DNA of 64,000 bases. It comes from Nonomuraea spiralis. GTDB taxonomy: Bacteria > Actinomycetota > Actinomycetes > Streptosporangiales > Streptosporangiaceae. Where the stretch lies: NCBI RefSeq assembly GCF_014648435.1, contig NZ_BMRC01000011.1, positions 303,325 to 367,324 of the forward strand, written 5' to 3'. The notes under the pieces were generated by a model that was not told the DNA's origin, did no database searches, and saw nothing but the letters and a program-made list of their open reading frames with translations. Each line of letters begins with the position of its first letter. Position 1 is the stretch's first letter. Shown in pieces: positions 53,501 to 57,889 of this stretch. A program made the translations under genes and the position numbers.

Positions 53501-53521
53501 GTCGCCCTTGCCCGCCATCAT
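38546..53521 (-). CDS. Giant T7SS-linked multidomain effector/toxin with C-terminal amidoligase-like domain
   Basis: 4991 residues from ATG 53521, which overlaps the preceding stop. Approximate order: helical N-terminus with a membrane segment at 150-178; Pro/Gln-rich linker 440-660; domain with 'RLMLHEIADTL' and 'RDECLTARHRELEFL' (680-825); long helical region 860-1480; beta-rich region with Gly/Ser-rich loops 1480-2990; second copy of the HEI-D/RDEC domain 3138-3300; two degenerate kinase-like repeats 3360-3860; an ADP-ribosyltransferase-like stretch 3890-4030; two domains with a lone Cys ('LLCSPDL', 'ILGCETA') 4070-4360; a kinase-like domain with 'NSDRHPNN' and 'VDHGRAF' 4427-4645; and an amidoligase-like end 4690-4980 ('FGLELEF', 'GGHIHVG', 'VEFRHNDG'). 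Giant actinobacterial T7SS proteins with a 'lonely Cys' domain are the nearest known type. Export and toxicity are inferred. Confidence 0.75.
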   Translation of the reverse strand: MMAGKGDVTTTTDEARKPAGGTGAFDGGIATKDVEPVWRTEALPGWVVHHLIPLLTAGQSWPEGSESKLWELRVEYVKLMNLLIGTLDPTSTTVQTLNGSLQSPAKPAIFKRLAKLYDNKVGVVAKAQESFSYAKMVDNFARETQYTKLSINVAFWIAVIAAFTALIAAGFFPLASLMLRSVGAAGGSRIALIMERLALVAARSGPVAASGQISKLAGAGAGRFFNAALAAELFEEISEELVIDLTTQYQQIKMGTRDSLDWKKVKAAAIGAGAGAVAGTKLGDPMSRFANNLPGISRLNRIAGDNRGVGNAFLRFPGRALNTGLNNMVASPAGSIVANYAVYDQFALPGAEGFYGGFLGGAGRTNTLSPTNLEVLHAAVTPVTSLSGVFAEAMAAQRNASTITTAPGLGDLSSVPGPQTGSPDAGGSPVLPQGDLPGGGRRDRTSTVTEPAAPQQTAPKAARAVQTPDATPDTPQTPRPQHTNPRQDAPTPQVQSQPQAQPQDLQDQPQDQQDQQDPQDQQDRSQDPRQDARPASQPTAQDTAPAADQQPAPTTDQAPAETPHTSPDSDTTASQTPATTPDATTTPDTTGTPETARTGDPLSVGEPRTAEPAPAPQDTGTLTTAETAAAPGPAPQTQADPTPVPAPAQQPAIPGPALVTRLIGAVRRTRDAHALVSGRPIKDSRFVANGRDRGVPVLTVAEARAAFEVEVRASDLGSEITGLRWTGSGTLVVEVAGLPDQTFTFEVGRVSRRRLGRTVLYANGVNEVRLAPRVAPDQVARLMLHEIADTLHARKEPRQGLLRRLITQPNERDECLTARHRELEFLNRRIDLTSGAERSVLEEEREAVRRILEAHGELEGAGARPAPAHQSTNDLIGLLTHHDQAVAQLVQDLDQALARQIDRLLRVESDLRLLAMTVTDMGTSPLLTAVSQARAAYESAQSLVHTAGAPGRRGTEFARALHAAHQLRLRYEEQVDPAVFVPALSRATEPDVLDAHIAALRAAATELASPARRSPGTAAERQSAADSAVRAAETYQLLLDEMVRARRILITPPHVLASQLLRLGATHEGYYRRLTTPDRLANTRDAQVIDDMLGDLLQSVSDRRATATVLRTTIEGFDGVVRAQRAAVRAYNEAASAPYVLAAEALARQDLEGAQRWRAIAAELARLGALHEAAERLAVAARDAHEVLAELLKGVVSGEPVDHAALNTVARAAATAMEAYQDAVAALPPATPPALSVPKPPPTALSELRAEVEAEERRLEAAWAHNLELSSRHRHHAEESWDKAREAWNHAFLHGLSQDDGAPERARQQVLAAEQAESAARYHARAAERYANAAIAANQALDAADATMTALNRVNRPDKPRTLQVEVALQEMRSRSDAYDSAHREALPPPHALLAAYTAGPIANLARLTELVNKLLTDQGLSARFSQEELRRAIRQAFHTAVAPDGLLLRLNGTEGAELRIRLTLDDLMEVVKPAASHSETMLGQLPQGGGRASATGRRSRGLNFDRDIVDWGRRWMRSTSSPTLHFIADHGVLRFKLARGGAHSVSTAAQDNGLGGNVEDNRGAATMFTAKASWNVELRTASGPPVTDSLPAGETTRQSLWLSHAYLLDPSDKPLQLPEADRRRSPFPEHVVVSMTGLLDLAERVTGRLTKVMRSSVARNQVVTAITEDLPSNLGVAVNDPAGLRRPIIVNGRIRGVMTIRTTVLPGDTRLGGPSTKHHQERLRVGSSQAGQSHSDNHDTGFGGAVGLTSKTADQTVHNPAVELTVRGQVGRAASASTSVTGVAIHPSVQRWAGETQGYLLNMVHTVTIQMGRNDPITLVSDPSTGLFRIPEPDAYRYGLPVDPAAEIGRDADGNVVLRGDPVKVDPPGRVGALPTWYGTGENQTRGAGPALVQRITGMDSIREQVEEYLRREGVLPKLKNGVPRYSLDASVRASQMANEQLVAEQFSAERLETGYDQAAQAGLIVNLVHHNRLGPAEHYTLRISLRQDFDNAVYEGVTGAEPVVNLDIGSDTYTSSRNLTGSRTAGAGADVSVKDDPGLDPGGANLSGSRGRNHQVEQTTGSTVNQVKLLEGTGQSAVFRIPHVVQVERLTGANLVRPVAEGRAGDARIVLPSDLLPLALSSDGHPRPPGPRHPTSTSMLRRATIAHLDVGDIATTVADLLGGSLDRGSPAFQHLAAFFNVRSLVSHPEVFTSGHRTGVDPQTVTGTARHQPVRLHLTPGRSRFLSATDILVGDINLTLSSQSSTTRDSKPRDAGGSMRVPALGEREGEGSGTTSWGRTTSTERKLISGPERLNIDTGRHYSFVMDVAAEVTVGSGIDAKTITRNDGTVVYLVAERDALDLYANGEVELPLHQLADAAERVMNGDLKLGRRVAVRFITQYLQDLASARTAHPSGVPGLTTLPGVPLSWGHDTGRALAALLELFSSETLAEMMPPGVPPGRPGEPVGETIDRMLSRPEFRDHVKAQLEAAARRLENGEVAAVLAPTYQDAIGMSTVKGVSLHPEDQPRAEVELLDEIAEAVEAVAPGALAQDTSLWRALSADFSGNSWLGKIDTLLDPDSPPAEYTVRGDGVTDTLEVTVRAVLSDDVQYRGEVSDVGQILQLYTMHEENVSESSALTGTFGGKDTEDGAESGSTGTDRGRGASAASNLQETRVQRAASFGGTRAEVRQGIRLVVDVRRVRSSSPVEDSSLVAEASRRVSGTIDRLIPPGMVARAGTAPQPAVADPRPFPPPENFMVESTRVKDLAKAVERHLKATMGLDLSRHESRTLARILTGNNRNTNFELMTAEDGLMVLEVPLSRGRVARVHVGAVLSEPVTIAQGHKDYEIGQVDRRQWGTSASSDRTRWFPAGIAVGSNDMRRWLPFDLKFGLGGSYRSQGGDGASVGGGNRRETSVFEKADSSSVRFRVDYTVRVEVSPAPKSGQRPPQGAVRVATGHADVIVFDEVMRELAEQAENPPPVVGHEAPGPATPAAAALPGPVGSGTGRPVRSYGELRQAQVDARDRNENVLVTLRPPYGPPLTYVATPDGRLTAQGDDGGFGRHFAGLPSSLIAMAEQHGMDLLALHERTMPRTDTNPATSIDPADPAGRSERQSEAEQAPSLAEHLRNELSRRGILRAADPAAWPAANKPDDAENGPGGAPRSTHGSPIDDSAFVADGRPADEADLTVDEARQAFNNEVLLEDFGGVAGAWRVIWNGGDTLVLESDLLGRVHFQFQVGPVEGGYLGETTATNAGTRGDPHVVTLAPRVASDQVARLVLHEISDVLQFRTEGEHTHPHAPGEATRDECVTARRNELRFLERKQREALAAGDTAAADRLAVEIAAVEADLAARTGPSHPIDALINWTEETDTQEASDPRTAPEPEVLGIPSDPELAALGVRGEPEPLGPNVSKVTLADGSPALLLEESTPQSRNLTLLMTQLAHRLGLVGPARAAGDRHILIDWTPTATSSGFLGTREAVLTGYLAALADVTPLVTRPALHVLPSTRPLLDLFLREDASGRRDWASNPLSLSDVQVLGTMLETAREDFARMGLQSHYDEIMRRHQGLVGGPFAGNAVGLESVVAAVPGAELPLARVAPLRAMDGDPSDSRTDPVAEGQAINAARRLRVNVEQTVEQGVLSERASALGDVVTFADGSRALRIPIVDAPEVLVRALARQALGLAGPALHLDEDGYVWRTFGSDALRASVATGVSRVLDVPGSRGRTTEVVFGDGRRALRHEFPTSAAADEHEARLEEAYEAGDGLPGAHRATPHVLYEEVRRPAEPTPETQARLATRALYTFLAHGEPLDHATLRRLLDVNPLLVRFGEAGDWEFRGGAPVLAPGDVARVTAAFEALRDTFGAFALGDRYERLLNMLGEFTGSDDARLIPLAFSEDRTTVEYRVPAWRPAPGTDPILGDLLRNDHLAQVIAEKRTDVISRADAELAARASAEGHVFARVPDGLIPRGILGGEEFTVDTLIDGVDDAGHLAESPHGTRVTILASDYVPVADVSGKPHHALFRSGARFTVTAVMTADNGEVHYFLTQRRAQERTGPVVTPRIGLTDELAWDLANHLRRNAVTPTAAGLRVRTGQDAGAAKRHTVRPVEGAFVVEGRYSQRGMIVDDRLLRAEVVAAMLLCSPDLPQDAAIILAGPHDGTTTFAQELAWYTGRVVLAADGAVETTSLGNLRVENAAQPSAQFRYFLPADTSAVVGEQLRAWLGPKLAAMPEDPRSSRTERKGHIPRVPPLAAVSPVESSGPVSAPPLSARHRDLISRHRREVNAGIWYRDESSAVMPTADPRLLRRSIGTIDVAIAGDGTGFFIGSERLSAADLGTMLAHDPRVLAQPDAWIRILGCETARDPAVLQELADLTGRSILAGNEIVYIGADRQAHTAAVQGYDADGRPVFPFDDDGQWLQAHPSRRVTPATPFAVPARTPVPEQRGLPQSAVDEALAADPHEWELFGEQGIDGTVAHLTLEDGTKIVRKRTGIIEARAEVMGSLVGRLIGADVPIVVAHPTDPRMVFMEYVHGTHPVGRADTNAKRNAILLELLDLLILNSDRHPNNLYDTGPGMAGVDHGRAFIVPRVDRGRAALVSGTDTSSVPAVGKVLRGNFVATGPDNRPVWVDNPLSRQDVDFLTDVMMSLASHYRDSGFLPAYEEALKRLYHIGMHAKGEISLLAPAAPAPARVQSHFGWDFDDHNEVVEDVTRRLAAGEDVASVVPYMTQDAMATDVPFGLELEFAHAGGTRGVRAGDVRLMTAELHRAGLAASPKVFGHHKAPDSMSGRPYMEREANPRLIAGEFVSGILRDTERTWAELARITEIIKSHGGEITLATGGHIHVGAPGLGTDVKAMHRLLTLYYGYEDILFRLGQNPREPYGMHRPYRHCEPNEVTGGTERSTEELREVHRRPSALNLAHVIGTADDHVEFRHNDGHLDPSFIQARIKLVAAIVDYARNGEEHLPAREQLGTHLEHDRDPRRDAASFIEMVNTLFPRQADKEQLTALFAITTWQPASDDGRW

Positions 53522-53862
53522 GCTTTTCGATAGGCGTTCGACAGGCCCAGGTCGATCGCCTGCTCGGTGGTGAGGGTGTTGGAGACCGTCGCGCGCAGCA
53601 GCGGCCCGGAGCCGGAGATCTCCTTGATCAGGTCGTCGGTGTCGCGCAGGAATCTCTCGGGGCCCCCGCCCGCCAGGTACTGCTTGCTGAAGGACAGGCC
53701 GTCCGGCCCGTCGCCCTGGGGACGGGCGGCGTTCAGCGCCCGGATCCGCGCGGCGATGGCCGGCCAGGCGGCGGCCAGGTCGGTCGCCATGGCGTCCCAC
53801 TGGTTCAGGCTGTTGCTGATCGGTTCGCGGATGTGTACGTCCGCGCGGTCGTCGGCGCTCAT
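53518..53862 (-). CDS. Small WXG-like partner of the giant protein
   Basis: 114 residues, with start and stop each in an ATGA overlap with its neighbours. The N-terminal helix 'ISNSLNQWDAMATDLAAAWP' suits a WXG-superfamily hairpin but the classic WxG turn is lacking; the rest is helical with a Gly-rich 'YLAGGGPERFLRDTDD' turn. Placed between a YbaB-like gene and the giant gene, it is the natural candidate for the partner that takes the giant protein to the T7SS. Confidence 0.65.
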   Translation of the reverse strand: MSADDRADVHIREPISNSLNQWDAMATDLAAAWPAIAARIRALNAARPQGDGPDGLSFSKQYLAGGGPERFLRDTDDLIKEISGSGPLLRATVSNTLTTEQAIDLGLSNAYRKA

Positions 53863-54266
53863 CGACGGCGTCTCTCTCTCGGCACCGGGCCGGAAAGCTG
53901 GTCGAGCACGGTCTCCAGGTCGCCCTCCAGATGAGCCCGTAACCGCTCGGGCGGCACCACCGGTTCGAAGAGTTCGACCAGTTCGTTCAGGGCCTTGGCG
54001 GTGGCGCGCCGTATGGTGTCGGTGATCGCGTCGGCCAGCCCCCGGGCGTCGGGGCGGCGGTACAGGCGAGGGTCGAGGTCCAGCCTGATCAGCTCGCCAC
54101 GGACGCTGACCGTGGCCGAGACGAGCCCGTCGGCGGACTTCTCGGTGACCTGGATCGCCTGAGCGCGGGCGTTGAGATCGGTCGCCTCGCGCTGCATGCG
54201 CATGAACGTCTCGCGTAACTCGTCGGCGTAGGCCTGGAGTCCCACGATGTCAGCGTCTTCGGTCAA
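53859..54266 (-). CDS. YbaB/EbfC-like protein upstream of the giant gene
   Basis: About 135 residues if translation starts at TTG 54266, which follows a GGGGG-type site; the frame extends to ATG 54308 but the added 'MMLLLSSPQLGGG' is unlike the family. Helix 'LQAYADELRETFMRMQREAT', strands 'DGLVSATVSVRGELIRLDLD', then a long helix with 'ALNELVELF' show the YbaB fold. It overlaps the next gene by ATGA. Its place before the WXG-like partner suggests a role in the giant protein's expression or export. Confidence 0.75.
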   Translation of the reverse strand: MTEDADIVGLQAYADELRETFMRMQREATDLNARAQAIQVTEKSADGLVSATVSVRGELIRLDLDPRLYRRPDARGLADAITDTIRRATAKALNELVELFEPVVPPERLRAHLEGDLETVLDQLSGPVPRERRRR

Positions 54267-54342
54267 GGCCCCACCCCCTAACTGGGGTGAGGATAACAAC
54301 AACATCATTCGGCCTGAAAGAGATCAAGAGCCACGTTGTTCA

Positions 54343-54735
54343 TCAGATGCCAGCAATCAGCACAACCTTCTCGCTGAGTGCCGACACCTCGTCCCGTTTC
54401 GCCCAGATGCGGTACACGCCGCGCTCGATCCGTTCCAGACCGAGGTCCGCCGCGTTCAGCGCGTTCCCGCCGGTGTACTCGATGAGCAGCTCCGTCTCCC
54501 GTGCCGCGTGCACCAGGAACGGGGCGCCACGCCACTCGCAGACGGTCGTCACGTGCCAGACCGCCGAGCAGTCGGCCGCGGGAACCGTGCGTACGAACCG
54601 GCCGGGCCCCACCTCCGCGAAGCCGTCGGCGGGGGCCGAGGTGTACAGGCGCATGAAGAGGCGGCCGTCGACGAGGTCCGCCGCCGCCTCGTGGTCGGTC
54701 CCCGCCCAGCGGGCGCGGTAGGACTCCGGGTTCAT
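54343..54735 (-). CDS. Unknown T7SS-island protein
   Basis: 130 residues, alpha/beta, no membrane segment. It contains 'YRARWAGTDHEAAADLVDGR' and strands 'FLVHAARETELLIEYTGG' and 'GVYRIWAKRDEVSAL'. Its ATG overlaps the stop of the SseB-like gene, so the two are coupled. Such proteins accompany SseB-like genes in actinomycete toxin loci, but I cannot name the family. Confidence 0.55.
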   Translation of the reverse strand: MNPESYRARWAGTDHEAAADLVDGRLFMRLYTSAPADGFAEVGPGRFVRTVPAADCSAVWHVTTVCEWRGAPFLVHAARETELLIEYTGGNALNAADLGLERIERGVYRIWAKRDEVSALSEKVVLIAGI

Positions 54736-55601
54736 GCCTGCTCCACCATGAGCCAGCGGCCGTGGTCGGCGTCGTACCTCGCCTGGACCCGCTCCTCGCC
54801 GTCGGCCGCCAGCTCCACGATCTCGGCGCCGTGCGGCAGGCCGATGCCGTCGATCTTGTACTCCCTGATGGTCTCAACCGCGTTCGGCACCAGCCCCATG
54901 CCGGCGAACGGCGGCTCCTCGATCACCCAGCCCGCCACCGCCGTCCGGCCCGCCTCGTCCACCCCGCCGTACGGCGTGCGGTAGAGCTCCGGCCCGATCG
55001 CCGGCCAGCGCAACAGGTTGACCGCGCCCTCCGCGGTCAGCGCGTCCTCCTGGAGCAACGCGTCGGCGAGCACGGACGGCGTCGCGATGTGCGCGACGTC
55101 GAGGGCGTGATGGCAGTAGCCGGAGACCCGCGGCGGCCCGCCGCCCAGCAGCTCCTGGATCTGCGCCACTTCGAGCACCTTCTGCACGATCGGGAGTCCG
55201 CTGTCCGGCGCGGCCGCCAGGTCCTGCTCCAGCGTGGGCACCGCCAGCCTCGCGACCGTGCCCGGTTCGAGCAGGAACGACGGCTCCAGCCCCGCGTTGA
55301 CCGCCAGGCCCCAGCGGGGATCGGGCCAGCCGGCCGCGAGCTCGACCAGCGACAGGATCCGGAAATGCCGTACGGCGCCGCCCGTCGCCTCCCGCATCGC
55401 CTCCGCCGAGGTGTAGACCGCCACCCACACCCGATCAGCCCCGGGGAACGTCGCCCAGGCGACCGGCTCGTCGCCCCTGGCGGCGGCGTCGGTCACCGGG
55501 CAGGCGAAGTCCGCGTACCGCAACAACGCGAGACAGGTGGTCAGGTCCTCCCGGGCGTGCGCCTCCTGGAGCCGCTCCTCGAAGGCGGTCGGTGCCTGCA
55601 T
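54732..55601 (-). CDS. SseB-domain protein of the T7SS island
   Basis: 289 residues. Residues 1-115 match the SseB N-terminal domain: 'LTTCLALLRYADFACPV', 'WVAVYTSAEAMREATGG', and 'AGWPDPRWGLAVNAGLEPSF'. SseB-like proteins in actinomycetes are frequent in T7SS and toxin neighbourhoods; a biochemical role is not established. The C-terminal half is less conserved and ends 'VQARYDADHGRWLMVEQA'. It is the first gene of the minus-strand run leading to the giant protein, with an AGGGTG site before ATG 55601. Confidence 0.75.
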   Translation of the reverse strand: MQAPTAFEERLQEAHAREDLTTCLALLRYADFACPVTDAAARGDEPVAWATFPGADRVWVAVYTSAEAMREATGGAVRHFRILSLVELAAGWPDPRWGLAVNAGLEPSFLLEPGTVARLAVPTLEQDLAAAPDSGLPIVQKVLEVAQIQELLGGGPPRVSGYCHHALDVAHIATPSVLADALLQEDALTAEGAVNLLRWPAIGPELYRTPYGGVDEAGRTAVAGWVIEEPPFAGMGLVPNAVETIREYKIDGIGLPHGAEIVELAADGEERVQARYDADHGRWLMVEQA

Positions 55602-55647
55602 GGCGACACCCTAGTAGGTGCGCTCGGCTTCCCTGTAGGTTGCGCGT

Positions 55648-56166
55648 GTGACGGATCGGCCGGTAGCCCGCACCCGCGACGAGGCTCTTGTGTACCTCGA
55701 CCTCAACCCGTGCGAGTGCGGCTCAGTGGAGACCGAGTGGGCCAGTGGCGTGGTCAGCGTCGAGGGCGCGCTGGTCAAGTGCTACGAAGGCGACTGCGAG
55801 GGCTGCGGCGCGGAGCGGGAGTACCTGTTCACGCTGCCCGCGCGCGAGGTCATGCCCGTCGGCTGGCCGACGTTCGGGGGGCCGGAGCCGTCCCAGCTGC
55901 TCGACGCCGGAGAGTGGATGTGGCTGGCCGACCTCACGGCCGGCAACGTCCCCGACGACCCGGAGGACGCTCGGCGGGCGCTGTCCATGGCGCGTTCGGC
56001 GGTGGAGGAAGTGCTCAAGTTTATCCCCGAGGGGCAGGACGACGTCCCCTCGGAGGCGTTCTGGTCCGTACGCGGCCGGGAGGTGCGCGCCGCCGAGCCC
56101 CCGCGCTTCCGCCGCGATCGCCTGCTGGTCGTCAGGGACACCTACCGGGACCTCGCCGGAGGCTGA
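55648..56166 (+). CDS. Cys-rich (zinc-ribbon-like) protein of unknown function
   Basis: 172 residues from GTG 55648. The first third has paired Cys, 'NPCECGS' and 'CYEGDCEGCGAERE', spaced as in a zinc ribbon, set among beta strands. The rest is helical with 'LSMARSAVEEVLKF'. No signal peptide. It is divergent from the SseB-like gene and marks the right edge of the island; its end overlaps the convergent AraC gene by 25 bp. A protein-protein or nucleic-acid binding role is possible. Confidence 0.55.
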   Translation: MTDRPVARTRDEALVYLDLNPCECGSVETEWASGVVSVEGALVKCYEGDCEGCGAEREYLFTLPAREVMPVGWPTFGGPEPSQLLDAGEWMWLADLTAGNVPDDPEDARRALSMARSAVEEVLKFIPEGQDDVPSEAFWSVRGREVRAAEPPRFRRDRLLVVRDTYRDLAGG

Positions 56167-57230
56167 CCCGGCGGCGGAGAGAGCTGGTGCGCGCTGAGCG
56201 CCTGGCGGCGGTGGTCCCTCGGGCTGATGCCGTAGGTGGTGCGGAACGCGCGGCTGAACTCGGCGCCGTTCCGGAATCCCCAGCGGACGCCGATCTCGCC
56301 GATCGGGCGGTCCTTGAGCCGCGGGTCGGCCAGGTCGGTGTGGCAACGTTCGAGCCGGCGCCGGCGGATCGCGGCGCTGACGGTCTCCGGCCGCTGTTCG
56401 AACAGCACGTGCAGGGTGCGTACGGAGATGTGGTGGTGCGCGGCGATGTTCGACGGCGTCAGCTCCGGGTCGCCGAGATGCCGGGTGATGAAGGCGTCGA
56501 TCTGCGCGGCCAGCATCCGGTGCCGGCTGTCGGACGGTACGGCCTGCTCGGCGTCGAGGCGGCCGGCGAGGAAGGCCGTGACCAGGTCCAGGGCGATGGT
56601 GCCGAGCCGGGGGAGCTCGGTGGGGTGGCATTCGGCGGCGTGTTCACGCAGGCCGGTGAGGTAGCGGGCCAGTATCGCCCCCGACCCGGTACGGGCCGGG
56701 AGCCTGGTGGCGAGTAATCGTTCCACCTGGCCGCGAGGCAGGGGCACCGCGTCGCGCGGCAGGAACAGGAGCGTCAACCGGGTCAGGCTGCCGATGTCGA
56801 GGAATTCGGTGGCGTAGGGGAAGGAGGTGTCGAACAGCGATATGTCGCCGGCCTGCAACCAGGAGTCGTTGCGCCGCTGCTGGAGCCGGATCGGCGTGTC
56901 GTGGACCAGGAAGAGCTCGTACCCCTCGGGGTCGTGCCGGCTGATGTGGGCGGGGGTACGCCGGCCCTTCAGCGGTGACATCGTGAACTCGCCCAAGCGC
57001 ACGCGCGACAGGTCGACGGAGTGCACCTGGCCGTAGAAGTCGTCGGCGTGGTCGCTGGACAACGACGTGGGCGCGATCTCGTGCGCGGCCAGGTGGGCCC
57101 ACCACTCCAGGCGGTCCTTGCGCGGGATCGGGTCGGTGGAGACGGAGACCACCGGGCTCGGCCTGACCGCCCGGTGGATCCAGGAACTCCGGTACGAGTG
57201 ATCGCACTCCGCGTCTACGCCGTCGGTCAT
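56142..57230 (-). CDS. AraC-family transcriptional regulator
   Basis: 362 residues from ATG 57230; the frame extends six codons further. The N-terminal 200 residues form an AraC-binding-like cupin domain ('AHISRHDPEGYELFLVHDTP', 'AGDISLFDTSFPYATEF'), and the C-terminal 100 carry two helix-turn-helix motifs: 'TPSNIAAHHHISVRTLHVLF' and 'IGEIGVRWGFRNGAEFSRAF'. It binds DNA in response to a small molecule that cannot be deduced. Whether it regulates the T7SS island is unknown. Confidence 0.9.
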   Translation of the reverse strand: MTDGVDAECDHSYRSSWIHRAVRPSPVVSVSTDPIPRKDRLEWWAHLAAHEIAPTSLSSDHADDFYGQVHSVDLSRVRLGEFTMSPLKGRRTPAHISRHDPEGYELFLVHDTPIRLQQRRNDSWLQAGDISLFDTSFPYATEFLDIGSLTRLTLLFLPRDAVPLPRGQVERLLATRLPARTGSGAILARYLTGLREHAAECHPTELPRLGTIALDLVTAFLAGRLDAEQAVPSDSRHRMLAAQIDAFITRHLGDPELTPSNIAAHHHISVRTLHVLFEQRPETVSAAIRRRRLERCHTDLADPRLKDRPIGEIGVRWGFRNGAEFSRAFRTTYGISPRDHRRQALSAHQLSPPPGQPPARSR

Positions 57231-57388
57231 CGTCCAAAGAATCCACACCCCGGGCCTTCACCGCAAGACCGTTCAAGGTGAACGTACGGGAAAGTCCGTA
57301 CCGGCGACCTCGGGCTGTTCCCCGGCGTGCAACAGTTTCCGCACGTGGTTCCTCTTGGGGAGGAGGGAACGACGAAGGGCGAGAACTG

Positions 57389-57889
57389 TTGGAAGGCGAT
57401 CCCCGTTTCGCGGAGTTCGTCGCCGAACGCGGCGACGCGCTGCTGCGCTACGGCTACGTGCTGGCCGGCAATCCGCACGATGCGGCAGACCTGGTTCAGG
57501 AGGCGCTGCTGAAGCTGCGCGGCGCCTGGCCTCGACTGCGCTCGAAGGAGAGCCCGGAGGGTTACGCACGTACCACGATGGCCAGGTTGCACATCGCGGC
57601 CTGGCGGGTGCGCAGACGCGAACTGCTGGCCTGGGACCTGCCGGAGGGCGAGCACCACGACCCGCTGCCCAGCGGCGACGAACGCAGGATGTGGCAGGCG
57701 CTGGCCGGGCTGCCGCGCAAGCAGCGCGCGGTGCTGGTGCTGCGCTACTACGAGCAGCTCGACGACGCCGAGATCGCCGCCGTGCTCGGGATCTCCCGCG
57801 GCACGGTCCGCAGCCAGGCGGCCCGCGCGCTGGACAAGCTCCGCGCCGCCGTCCCGAGCAACTCGATGACCAGGGGAAGGACGCTGTGA
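57389..57889 (+). CDS. SigE-family ECF RNA polymerase sigma factor
   Basis: About 166 residues. I prefer TTG 57389 (LEGDPRFAEFV) because SigE-family proteins begin with this segment; GTG 57278 would add 37 Arg/Pro-rich residues. Region 2 is 'RGDALLRYGYVLAGNPHDAA' with 'DLVQEALLKL', and region 4 is 'LPRKQRAVLVLRYYEQLDDA' with the recognition helix 'LGISRGTVRSQAARALDKLR'. Its stop overlaps the start of the next gene by four bases, as sigma/anti-sigma pairs often do. Confidence 0.88.
   Translation: MEGDPRFAEFVAERGDALLRYGYVLAGNPHDAADLVQEALLKLRGAWPRLRSKESPEGYARTTMARLHIAAWRVRRRELLAWDLPEGEHHDPLPSGDERRMWQALAGLPRKQRAVLVLRYYEQLDDAEIAAVLGISRGTVRSQAARALDKLRAAVPSNSMTRGRTL

Noticed and set aside
53522..53800. 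Upstream extension of the giant frame to 53800.
   Set aside because: The extension is Arg/Pro/Gly-rich shadow of the partner gene at 53518-53862. ATG 53521 in an ATGA overlap is the natural start.
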